NCBI RefSeq assembly: GCF_900240305.1
Contig: NZ_LT964854.1
Location: 744,001-808,000, forward strand
Direction: 5' to 3'
DNA: 64,000 nt
DNA from: Ottowia massiliensis
GTDB lineage: Bacteria > Pseudomonadota > Gammaproteobacteria > Burkholderiales > Burkholderiaceae_C
Shown here: piece after piece, positions 56,953 through 64,000 of the stretch
Position numbering within the stretch: the first letter of the stretch is position 1
Layout: every line of letters begins with the position of its first letter
Position numbers and translations under genes: made by a program
Notes under the pieces: model-generated
The model's input: only the letters and a program-made list of their open reading frames with translations
What the model was told of the DNA's origin: nothing
The model's database searches: none

Positions 56953-57711
56953 ATGACCCACGCCGCCGCGCCGCAAACCGCCCGCCACATCCTGTGCATG
57001 AAATGGGGCCGGAAATACGGCCCCGAATACGTCAACCGCCTCTACGGCATGGCGCGCCGCCATCTGCAAGGCGATTTCCGCTTCATCTGCCTCACGGACG
57101 ACGCCAGCGGCATCCGCCCTGAAGTGCAGTGCCTGCCCATCCCGCCGCTGGCGCTGCCCCCGGGCATACCCGAGCGCGGCTGGACCAAGCTCACCACCTT
57201 CAGCCGCAGCCTGTGCAACGAATACGGCCTGCGCGGCACGGCCCTTTTTCTGGATATTGACGTCGTCATCGTCGGCAGCCTGGACGAGTTTTTCACCCAG
57301 CCGGGCGAATTTCTCATCATCCACGACTACAAGCGCCCCTGGCGCATCACGGGCAACTCCTCCGTCTATCGCTTCGAGCTGGGCGCGCACCCCGACGTGC
57401 TGGAACATTTCCGCACGCACTTTGAATCCATTCGCCGGCAGTTTCGCAACGAGCAGGCCTATCTCTCGGACTTTCTGCACCGCCAGGGCAGGCTGGCCTA
57501 CTGGCCCGCCCAGTGGTGCCCCAGCTTCAAATACCACAGCATTCCGCGCTGGCCCGCCAATTACTTCAAGCCGCCCGCCATACCGGCGGGCGCACGCATC
57601 GTCATCTTTCACGGCGAATGCAACCCGCCCGACGCGCTGGCCGGCCGCCGCAACCGGCGCTTTCGCTACATCCGCCCTGCGCTCTGGGTGGGCGAGCACT
57701 GGCGGGAATAG
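56953..57711 (+). CDS. Putative glycosyltransferase (GT-A fold)
   Basis: A 252-residue protein. The N-terminal RHILCMKWGRKYGPEYVNRL and the DFRFICLTDDASGI region are followed by the GT-A metal motif in ALFLDIDVVIVGSLDE (a DxD). NSSVYRFELG, NEQAYLSDFL and a final FHGECNPPDAL come after it. This resembles short GT8/GT24-like transferases common in Comamonadaceae genomes. Acceptor and donor are unknown. It starts 16 bp after yhbY and is probably co-transcribed. No signal or membrane span. Confidence 0.75.
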   Translation: MTHAAAPQTARHILCMKWGRKYGPEYVNRLYGMARRHLQGDFRFICLTDDASGIRPEVQCLPIPPLALPPGIPERGWTKLTTFSRSLCNEYGLRGTALFLDIDVVIVGSLDEFFTQPGEFLIIHDYKRPWRITGNSSVYRFELGAHPDVLEHFRTHFESIRRQFRNEQAYLSDFLHRQGRLAYWPAQWCPSFKYHSIPRWPANYFKPPAIPAGARIVIFHGECNPPDALAGRRNRRFRYIRPALWVGEHWRE

Positions 57712-57728
57712 ACGAAGAAATAGACGAC

Positions 57729-57811
57729 ATTCGCTTCTGAAACAATAGCAACCTGCGCAGCATCCACGGCGACAAAAGGGCAATTCAGCTCCTTGAATTT
57801 GCTTCTAATCC
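57729..57811 (+). repeat. Degraded dispersed repeat, copy 13
   Basis: Both ends are recognisable (ATTCGCTTCTGAAACAATAG and TTGAATTTGCTTCTAATCC), but the GTCCTAGTGG core is lost. It lies between the convergent ends of the glycosyltransferase gene and proB. Confidence 0.5.
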
Positions 57812-58935
57812 AATAGCGCCAGATTGTCCCGGTGCACCATTTCCGGCTCCACCGCGTAGCCCAGAGTGGCGGCAATCTCGGCTGAAGGCTTGCGGCACAG
57901 CAGCCGCGCTTCGGCGCTGGAGTAGTTGGCCAGCCCGCGCGCCAGCTCCGCGCCGCCCTCGTCAAGAATGGCGATCACGTCGCCGCGCGCGAACTGCCCC
58001 TGCACAGCCGTCATGCCTATGGGCAGCAGGCTCTTGCCTTCATCTCGCAGCTTGGCAGCGGCGCCCGCGTCAATGCGCACACTGCCTTGCAATTGCAGAT
58101 GGTCCAGCATCCACTGCTTGCGGGCGTGATGCCGGCGCGTGGGCGCCACCAGCAAAGTGCCAATGCGCTCGCCGCGCGCCAGGCGCAGCAGCGCATCCGG
58201 CTCGCGGCCCCAGGCAATGACGGTGCTGGCGCCCGATCCGGCCGCGCGCTTGGCCGCCAGCACCTTGGTGATCATGCCGCCCGTGCCGATGCCGGAGCCT
58301 GCGCCGCCAGCCATGCGCTCCAGCCCGGCATCGCCCGCCTGCGCCTCGTGCACGAACTCGGCAGCGGGGTCATGACGCGGATCGGCGGTGTACAGGCCCT
58401 GCTGGTCCGTCAGGATGATGAGCAGATCGGCATCCACCAGATTGGCCACCAGCGCGCCCAGCGTGTCGTTGTCGCCAAAGCGGATTTCGTGCGTAACCAC
58501 CGTGTCGTTTTCATTGATGACAGGCAGCACGCCGTGGCCCAGCAGGGTCAGCAGCGTGCTGCGCGCGTTCAGGTAGCGCTCGCGGTCGGCCAGGTCGGCG
58601 TGCGTCAGCAGCACCTGCGCGCTGCCCAGGCCGTGGCTGGCCAGCTGGCGCTCGTACATCTGCGCCAGCCCCATTTGCCCCACGGCGGCGGCGGCTTGCA
58701 GTTCATGAACGGCATGGGGCCGGCGCGCCCAGCCCAGACGCTTCATGCCCTCGGCAATGGCCCCGCTGGAAACCATGATGATTTCGCGCCCCTCGCGCAC
58801 CAGGGCGGCCATCTGGCGGCACCACTGCCCCACGGCCTGCTCGTCCAGCCCGCGCCCTTCGTTGGTGACAAGGCTGGAGCCAACTTTGATAACGATGCGT
58901 CTGGCTTCGCTCAGAACAGGAGAGAGGGGTTGCAT
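57805..58935 (-). CDS. proB: Glutamate 5-kinase
   Basis: First enzyme of proline synthesis, phosphorylating glutamate. The 376-residue protein has the amino-acid kinase domain (IVIKVGSSLVTNEG, VSSGAIAEGMKRLG, PVINENDTVVTHEIRFGDND, GTGGMITKVLAAKRA) and a C-terminal PUA domain (SLLPIGMTAVQGQFARGDVI). ATG 58935 is the family start. In many Burkholderiales it sits in obgE-proB near rppH and proS; here it is isolated between two dispersed repeats about 14 kb from those genes. Confidence 0.95.
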   Translation of the reverse strand: MQPLSPVLSEARRIVIKVGSSLVTNEGRGLDEQAVGQWCRQMAALVREGREIIMVSSGAIAEGMKRLGWARRPHAVHELQAAAAVGQMGLAQMYERQLASHGLGSAQVLLTHADLADRERYLNARSTLLTLLGHGVLPVINENDTVVTHEIRFGDNDTLGALVANLVDADLLIILTDQQGLYTADPRHDPAAEFVHEAQAGDAGLERMAGGAGSGIGTGGMITKVLAAKRAAGSGASTVIAWGREPDALLRLARGERIGTLLVAPTRRHHARKQWMLDHLQLQGSVRIDAGAAAKLRDEGKSLLPIGMTAVQGQFARGDVIAILDEGGAELARGLANYSSAEARLLCRKPSAEIAATLGYAVEPEMVHRDNLALLD

Positions 58936-59064
58936 GACGGAACAGCTCGGCAAAAAAGCAAAAGTGTAGAGCGCGCGCCCTGCCCGCCCCCAGCTCAGCG
59001 CGGCGCCCGTGGGCGGGGATGCGCCAAGGCGCAGGCAGCGAGCAGACAGTGGGCGGACAGGCTC

Positions 59065-59154
59065 ATTTCGCTCCTTGTTTAATAGCAAGATGTCCTAGTG
59101 GAATCTGCTCGGAAGGGCATTTCACCCCCACCGAATTAGCTCCTGTTTTTTGAT
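59065..59154 (+). repeat. Dispersed 85-bp intergenic repeat, copy 14
   Basis: Forward copy: ATTTCGCTCCTTGTTTAATA, GCAAGATGTCCTAGTGGAAT, GAATTAGCTCCTGTTTTTTG. It lies upstream of proB and downstream of nqrF. The rest of the 379-base gap 58936-59314 holds only the nqr terminator and no gene. Confidence 0.87.
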
Positions 59155-59225
59155 GCAAGCAGGCGGACGGAAGCAGTCCAAGGCCCCGTCCCGACCGCCC
59201 CCGCCGCGCCCGGTGGTTGCACGCA

Positions 59226-59261
59226 TTAAAAATGCCAGCAGCTTTTCAGCCGTTGGCATTT
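59226..59261 (-). terminator. Terminator of the nqr operon
   Basis: On the - strand AAATGCCA and TGGCATTT bracket an inner GCT-GAAA-AGC stem, followed by TTTAATG. About 54 bp past the nqrF stop. Confidence 0.72.
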
Positions 59262-59314
59262 GCATAAAGCGCGTTTTCTGCTTTTCCCCGTGCCTTGCAG
59301 CGCAAGGAGCCGCA

Positions 59315-60538
59315 TCAGCCGCCGAAATCGTCCAGGAAGATGCTGTCGCGCTCCACGCCCAAATCCAGCAGCATCTTGATGACGGCGGCGTTCATCATGG
59401 GCGGGCCGCACATGTAGAACTCGCAGTCTTCGGGCGCGGGGTGGTTTTTGAGGTAGTTCTCGTAGAGCACGTTGTGGATGAAGCCGGTGGGGCCGCTCCA
59501 GTGGTCTTCGGGCTGCGGGTCGGAGAGCGCCAGGTGCCAGGTGAAATTGGGGTTTTCGGCGGCCAGGCGGTCAAATTCTTCGACGTAGAAGGCTTCGCGC
59601 AGGGAGCGCGCGCCGTACCAGAAGGAAATCTTGCGCTGGCTGTGCAGGCGCTTGAGCTGGTCAAAGATGTGCGAGCGCATGGGGGCCATGCCCGCGCCGC
59701 CGCCGATGAAGACCATTTCGGCGTCTGTTTCCTTGGCGAAAAACTCGCCAAAGGGGCCATAGACGGTGACTTTGTCGCCCGGCTTGAGGCCAAACACCCA
59801 CGAGGACATCTTGCCGGGCGGGATGTCGTCGCGGCCGGGCGGCGGGGTGGCGACGCGGATGTTGAATTTGACGATGCCTTTTTCTTCGGGGTAGTTGGCC
59901 ATCGAATAGGCGCGCACGGTGGTTTCTTCCACTTTGGAGACGTAGCGCCAGAGGTTGTATTTGTCCCAGTCGGCGCGGTATTCATCGCCAATGTCGAAGT
60001 CTTTGTAGGCCACGGTGTGCGGCGGGCATTCGAGCTGCACGTAGCCGCCGGCGCGGAAATTGACGTGTTCGCCTTCGGGCAGGCGCAGGGTGAGTTCCTT
60101 GATGAAGGTGGCGACGTTGGGGTTGGACTCGACCGTGCATTCCCACTTTTTCACGCCGAAGACTTCTTCGGGCACGCGAATCTTCATGTTTTGCTTGACC
60201 GCCGTCTGGCATGACAGGCGCCAGCCTTCGCCCGCTTCGCGCCGGGTGAAGTGCGGCTCTTCGGTGGGCAGCATTTCGCCGCCGCCTTCTTCGACGATGC
60301 ATTTGCACTGCGCGCAGGTGCCGCCGCCGCCGCAGGCCGAGGACAGGAAGATGTTTTGCGCCGCCAGCGTTTGCAGCAGCTTGCCGCCAGAAGGGACGGT
60401 GATGCGGCGTTCGCCATTGATTTCAATGGTGACGTCGCCGCTGGAGACGAGTTTGGAGCGCGCAAAGAGAATGAGCACGACCAGCGCCAGCACGATGCCG
60501 GTGAACATGCCCACGCCGAGCAGGATTTCGGTGGTCAT
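59315..60538 (-). CDS. nqrF: Na+-NQR subunit F (NADH dehydrogenase/ferredoxin subunit)
   Basis: Entry point of electrons into the Na+-translocating NADH:quinone reductase. The 407-residue protein has one N-terminal span (GMFTGIVLALVVLILFA) and a 2Fe-2S domain with SACGGGGTCAQCKC near residue 69 and a fourth Cys in RLSCQTAV. An FAD/NADH reductase part follows (VRAYSMANYPEE; GGGAGMAPMRSHIFD; FYMCGPPMMN). Last gene of the operon, overlapping nqrE by 4 bases. The single N-terminal helix plus ferredoxin-reductase fusion separates it from Rnf subunits. Confidence 0.96.
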   Translation of the reverse strand: MTTEILLGVGMFTGIVLALVVLILFARSKLVSSGDVTIEINGERRITVPSGGKLLQTLAAQNIFLSSACGGGGTCAQCKCIVEEGGGEMLPTEEPHFTRREAGEGWRLSCQTAVKQNMKIRVPEEVFGVKKWECTVESNPNVATFIKELTLRLPEGEHVNFRAGGYVQLECPPHTVAYKDFDIGDEYRADWDKYNLWRYVSKVEETTVRAYSMANYPEEKGIVKFNIRVATPPPGRDDIPPGKMSSWVFGLKPGDKVTVYGPFGEFFAKETDAEMVFIGGGAGMAPMRSHIFDQLKRLHSQRKISFWYGARSLREAFYVEEFDRLAAENPNFTWHLALSDPQPEDHWSGPTGFIHNVLYENYLKNHPAPEDCEFYMCGPPMMNAAVIKMLLDLGVERDSIFLDDFGG

Positions 60539-61143
60539 ATTTGCACCCCCGAGAAGGACATGAAGCCCAGCGCCATCAGCCCGATGGTGATGAAGGTGAT
60601 GCCCAGGCCGCGCAGGCCGGCGGGCGTGTCGCTGTATTTGAGCTTTTCACGGATGCCCGCCAGCGCGGCAATGGCCAGCGCCCACGACAGGCCGGAGCCG
60701 ACGCCATAGACGGCGCTTTCGGCAAAGGTGTAGTCGCGCTCGACCATGAAAAGCGTGCCGCCCATGATGGCGCAGTTCACCGTGATGAGGGGCAGGAACA
60801 CGCCCAGCGCGTTGTAGAGGCTGGGCACGTATTTGTCGAGCAGCATTTCCAGAATCTGCACGATGGCGGCGATGACGCCGATGTAAGACAGCAGGCCCAG
60901 AAAGCCCAGATCCACTTCCGGCAGGCCCGCCCAGGCCAGCGCGCCGTCTTTGAGCAGCCAGCGGTAAAGCAGGTTGTTGGCAGGCACCGTGATGGCCTGC
61001 ACCACCACCACGGCCACGCCCAGGCCAATGGCCGTTTGCACCTTTTTGGAAATGGCAATGAAGGTGCACATGCCCAGAAAGAAGGCCAGCGCCATGTTCT
61101 CGATGAACACGGAGCGGAAAAAAAGGCTGAGGTAGTGCTCCAT
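60535..61143 (-). CDS. nqrE: Na+-NQR subunit E
   Basis: Six-span membrane subunit, 202 residues. It is homologous to NqrD in inverted topology; together they hold an intramembrane iron-sulfur site between conserved cysteines (seen here in FFLGMCTFIAI and ITVNCAIMGGTLF). The closing GLMALGFMSFSGVQI is typical. Overlaps nqrF by 4 bases and follows nqrD by 1 base. Confidence 0.95.
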   Translation of the reverse strand: MEHYLSLFFRSVFIENMALAFFLGMCTFIAISKKVQTAIGLGVAVVVVQAITVPANNLLYRWLLKDGALAWAGLPEVDLGFLGLLSYIGVIAAIVQILEMLLDKYVPSLYNALGVFLPLITVNCAIMGGTLFMVERDYTFAESAVYGVGSGLSWALAIAALAGIREKLKYSDTPAGLRGLGITFITIGLMALGFMSFSGVQI

Positions 61144-61144
61144 G

Positions 61145-61813
61145 TCAGACGCCCTCCCTGTTGCTGACTTGCGGGGCCAGATGCCAGGCGGCGGCTTCCA
61201 CCTGGTCTTTCTTCCAGGTGCGCAAGGCCCAGATGATCAGGCCAATGAGGAAAAAGGCCGAAGGCGGCAGCAGCAGCAGGCCGTTGGGCACGTACCAGCC
61301 GCCGTCATTGACCACGGGCAAGATGGTGTGGCCCAGCAGCTTGCCCGCGCCAAACAGCTCGCGGAAGATGCCCAGCGTGATGAGCATGGCGCTGTAGCCC
61401 AGCCCGTTGCCAATGCCGTCAAAAAACGAGAGCACGGGCGGGTTCTGCATGGCAAAGGCTTCGGCGCGGCCCATGACGATGCAGTTGGTGATGATCAGGC
61501 CCACGAATACCGACAGCTGCTTGGACAGCGAAAAGGCGAAGGCCTTGAGCGCCTGATCCACCACGATGACCAGCGAGGCGATGATGACCATCTGCACGAT
61601 CATGCGGATGGAAGACGGGATTTGCGCACGGATGGCCGAGATGAACAGGTTGGAAAAAGCCGTCACCAGCGTGAGCGCAATGGACATGACCAGCGCCGTT
61701 TTCAGGTTGGAGGTGACGGCCAGCGCCGAGCAAATGCCCAGGATTTGCAGGGTGATGGGGTTGTTCTTCAGGACAGGGTCGAGCAGAACCTGCCTGATCG
61801 TGGGTTGTGCCAT
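61145..61813 (-). CDS. nqrD: Na+-NQR subunit D
   Basis: Membrane subunit, 222 residues with six spans. It starts IRQVLLDPVLKNNPITLQIL and carries the paired conserved cysteines in LQILGICSALAVTSNL and GLIITNCIVMGRAEAFA, which contribute with NqrE to the intramembrane Fe-S centre. Part of the compact nqrABCDEF operon. Confidence 0.96.
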   Translation of the reverse strand: MAQPTIRQVLLDPVLKNNPITLQILGICSALAVTSNLKTALVMSIALTLVTAFSNLFISAIRAQIPSSIRMIVQMVIIASLVIVVDQALKAFAFSLSKQLSVFVGLIITNCIVMGRAEAFAMQNPPVLSFFDGIGNGLGYSAMLITLGIFRELFGAGKLLGHTILPVVNDGGWYVPNGLLLLPPSAFFLIGLIIWALRTWKKDQVEAAAWHLAPQVSNREGV

Positions 61814-61828
61814 GTGTGTCAGTCCTTG

Positions 61829-62626
61829 TCAGTGCGTGCCTTGTTCTTCGCGCAAATGGGCCAGCAGCGGGCCAAATCCCTTGGGGCCGAGCCAGAAATT
61901 GAGCAGATGACTCACGCCGTTGCTGGTGAGCGTGGCGCCTGCCAGGCCATCCACCTGGTGCAGCGCCTGCGGGCTGGCCGGATCGACATTGCCTTTGACG
62001 ATGCGAATGGCGGGCTGGCCCTCGCCATCCATCACCTGCTTGCCGGGCCACAGCGCCTTCCAGCGCGGGTTGTCCACTTCGCCGCCCAGGCCGGGCGTTT
62101 CGGCGTGCTGGTAAAAGCCCAGGCCCACCACGGTTTTGAAGTCGTTTTTCAGCGCGATAAAGCCGTGCAGCGTGGACCACAGGCCGTAGCCGCGCACGGG
62201 CAGGATGATGGTTTGCAGCGCACCCGCGTCTTCCACCAGGTAAACGACCGAATAGCGCTCGCGGCGGCGGATGGAAGCAATGTCGTCGCTGGCCGCCAGC
62301 GGAGCCGACAGGGCCGGGTCTTGCGCGGCCTTGAGCGCGTCAAACGTGGCGGCGTCTTGCGCGTCGGAAAAGCGCCCGGCGTCCAGATCGACCAGGCGGG
62401 GCTGAATGCGCTCCTTGAAGATGCGCTGCACTTCGGCTGCGGGCGCGGCGGCATCGGCCAGATGGGCAATCGACAGGATGTTGCGCTGCTTGTCCAGCTC
62501 GCGGTTGATCACCTGCGCGGGTTTCAGCCCCACGGCCGCGCCCGCCACCACCACCGAGCACACCAGACACACCATGAGCGCCACCAGCAGCGTGCGGCGC
62601 GTGGATTCTTGCTTGACTTCAGACAC
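61829..62626 (-). CDS. nqrC: Na+-NQR subunit C
   Basis: A 265-residue subunit with one N-terminal membrane helix (LLVALMVCLVCSVVVAGAAV) and a periplasmic FMN domain. The covalent FMN threonine lies in the SGAT-like motif GLAGATLTSNGVSHLL near residue 228 (Ala replaces the first Ser). The start is a GTG at 62626, overlapping nqrB by 8 bases; this matches the family N-terminus. FMN would be attached by ApbE, not encoded in this window. Confidence 0.95.
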   Translation of the reverse strand: MSEVKQESTRRTLLVALMVCLVCSVVVAGAAVGLKPAQVINRELDKQRNILSIAHLADAAAPAAEVQRIFKERIQPRLVDLDAGRFSDAQDAATFDALKAAQDPALSAPLAASDDIASIRRRERYSVVYLVEDAGALQTIILPVRGYGLWSTLHGFIALKNDFKTVVGLGFYQHAETPGLGGEVDNPRWKALWPGKQVMDGEGQPAIRIVKGNVDPASPQALHQVDGLAGATLTSNGVSHLLNFWLGPKGFGPLLAHLREEQGTH

Positions 62627-63830
62627 GGCGTGCGGCCCTCCGCTTGATGTTGGCCTGCATCACGAAATAGTCGATGAGCGGCGCAAACAGGTTGCCAAAC
62701 AGGATGGCGAGCATCATCCCTTCGGGGAAAGCGGGGTTGATGACGCGGATCATCACCACCATCACGCCAATCAGAATGCCGAAGGCCCATTTGCCCGCGT
62801 TCGTCATGGCAGCCGATACCGGATCGGTTGCCATGAACATCATGCCGAAGGCATAGCCGCCCAGCACCAGATGCCAGTACCAGGGCATGGCGAACATGGG
62901 GTTGGAGGCCGATCCGATCCAGTTGAACAGCGTGCTCAAGGCCACCATGCCCAGCATCACGCCCGCCACGATGCGCCAGGCCGCGATGCGCATGACCAGC
63001 AGCGCGCCGCCGCCCAGCAAAATGGCCAGCGTGCTCGTCTCGCCCACCGAACCGGGCATGAAGCCGAGGAAAGCATCCATCCAGCTCAAACCATGCGCGG
63101 GCAGCGCCTGCACGCCGCCAGCGGCGGCCTGGCTCAGCGCCGTGGCGCCTGCGTAGCCATCCACCACATTCCACACCGCGTCGCCCGAAATGAAAGCCGG
63201 GTAGGCGAAGAACAAAAAGGCGCGCCCGGCCAGCGCCGGATTGATGAAGTTCTTGCCCGTGCCGCCAAACACTTCCTTGCCCAGCACCACGCCAAAGCTG
63301 ATGCCCAGCGCCACCAGCCACAGCGGAATGGTGGGCGGCAGCGTGAGCGCAAACAGCACGGACGTGACGAAAAAGCCCTCGTTCACTTCGTGCCTGCGGA
63401 TGGTGGCAAACAGCACCTCCCAAAAGCCCCCCACCGCGAAGGTGACGGCGTAGATGGGCACGAACCACAGCGCGCCGCCCAGCAGGTTGTGCCAGACGCT
63501 TGAGGGATTAAACCCGGCCAGGTGGCGCAGCACTTCAAAGCGCCAGCCCGTTTGCGCCGCCAGCAAATCAGGCTGCACGGCAAAAGCCAGATTGGCCTGG
63601 TAGCCCACATTCCACATGCCAAAGAACATGGCGGGGAAAGTGCACAGCCACACCAGAATCATCATGCGCTTCAGGTCCAGGCAGTCGCGCACGTGCGCCG
63701 TGCTGCGCGTCACGCTGCCGGGGCGGTACAAAAAGGTGTCGGTCGCTTCATAAAGCGCAAACCACCGGTGCAGGCGGCCGCCTTCCTCGAAGTGCGGCGC
63801 CAGCCGGTCCAGCAAAGATCGCAAACCCAT
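62619..63830 (-). CDS. nqrB: Na+-NQR subunit B
   Basis: Main membrane subunit, 403 residues with about ten spans. It carries covalently bound FMN (Thr in GYAGATALSQAA near residue 230), riboflavin contacts and much of the sodium path and quinone site. Family markers are FEEGGRLHRWFALYEATDTF at the start, and ISFGVVLGKEVFGGTGKNF and GMMFMATDPVSAAMT later. Follows nqrA by 6 bases. Confidence 0.96.
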   Translation of the reverse strand: MGLRSLLDRLAPHFEEGGRLHRWFALYEATDTFLYRPGSVTRSTAHVRDCLDLKRMMILVWLCTFPAMFFGMWNVGYQANLAFAVQPDLLAAQTGWRFEVLRHLAGFNPSSVWHNLLGGALWFVPIYAVTFAVGGFWEVLFATIRRHEVNEGFFVTSVLFALTLPPTIPLWLVALGISFGVVLGKEVFGGTGKNFINPALAGRAFLFFAYPAFISGDAVWNVVDGYAGATALSQAAAGGVQALPAHGLSWMDAFLGFMPGSVGETSTLAILLGGGALLVMRIAAWRIVAGVMLGMVALSTLFNWIGSASNPMFAMPWYWHLVLGGYAFGMMFMATDPVSAAMTNAGKWAFGILIGVMVVMIRVINPAFPEGMMLAILFGNLFAPLIDYFVMQANIKRRAARRV

Positions 63831-63836
63831 TTTTCT

Positions 63837-64000
63837 TCAGCCCTCCTTCTCGATGCGGGCCAGCACGTCCCGCAGGATGGGGCCGTGTTCATATTTGCCT
63901 GCGCACACGTAGGTGCACAGGGCCAGGTCTTCTTCGTCCAGCTCCAGGCAGCCGAGCTTTTGCGCCATCTCGGTGTCTCCCACGATGAGATAGCGCAAAA
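63837..64000 (-). CDS. nqrA: Na+-NQR subunit A (partial, 3' end)
   Basis: Only the last 54 or so codons are inside the window; the gene continues past base 64000. The - strand reads LRYLIVGDTEMAQKLGCLEL, then DEEDLALCTYVCAGKYEHG and PILRDVLARIEKEG before TGA, which is the conserved NqrA C-terminus. NqrA is the cytoplasmic-side quinone-binding subunit and first gene of the operon, so the nqr promoter lies outside the window. Confidence 0.93.
   Translation of the reverse strand, partial: LRYLIVGDTEMAQKLGCLELDEEDLALCTYVCAGKYEHGPILRDVLARIEKEG

Overview
The window reads as chromosome of a GC-rich betaproteobacterium of the order Burkholderiales, most like Comamonadaceae. The basis is the betaproteobacterial gene neighbourhoods (petABC-sspA-sspB, yceD-rpmF-plsX-fabH, a fimT-pilV-pilW-pilX-pilY1-pilE minor pilin operon, rlmE-ftsH), a system II (ResB/CcsB) cytochrome c pathway and the strong G/C-ending codon use. 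Family assignment is inference from gene content, not from a marker tree. One block (about 2.7-6.4 kb) is AT-rich and looks like DNA from Neisseriaceae, which would fit a host-associated bacterium sharing a habitat with Neisseria relatives.

Layout. 1-8.5 kb: glmM, then yceD-rpmF, then a foreign insert (a palindromic repeat, a broken polA 3' end, a large TPR/DUF2971-like gene, a second polA 3' end, a DUF421 gene), then plsX-fabH. 8.9-16.1 kb: engB, a dihaem cytochrome c, resB-ccsB, a DASS-type anion transporter. 16.3-23.6 kb: a membrane-anchored GH42-like protein, dtd-CDF transporter, rlpA-like lipoprotein, rlmJ, rplM-rpsI, bactofilin, erpA. 23.6-30.3 kb: M23 peptidase/tyrS, rsuA-type pseudouridine synthase, an orphan CRISPR array with a broken cas1 beside it, a nitroreductase-like gene. 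30.8-41.2 kb: secA/dciA, tRNA-Thr, sspB-sspA, the cytochrome bc1 operon, mscL, pdxA, a NIF3-family gene. 41.2-53.6 kb: a DegS/DegQ-type protease, a CNP1-like lipoprotein, rppH, proS, a lytic transglycosylase, the minor pilin operon. 53.7-64 kb: ftsH, rlmE, yhbY, a glycosyltransferase, proB and the Na+-translocating NADH:quinone reductase operon (nqrA cut by the window end).

Respiration is the most coherent theme. NQR feeds quinone, bc1 reoxidises quinol, a c4-type cytochrome can carry electrons on, and ResB/CcsB attaches the haems. The second theme is genome rearrangement. An intergenic repeat of about 85 bp with the core GATGTCCTAGTGGAA occurs in twelve clear and two degraded copies. A palindromic element of about 170 bp occurs in four copies. 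Several gene neighbourhoods that usually stay together (fabH with fabD, ftsH with folP and glmM) are split here, sometimes with one of these repeats beside the break.

The most unusual parts are the polA-flanked foreign island inside the rpmF-plsX operon, and the orphan CRISPR array whose neighbouring cas1 is both truncated and frameshifted.
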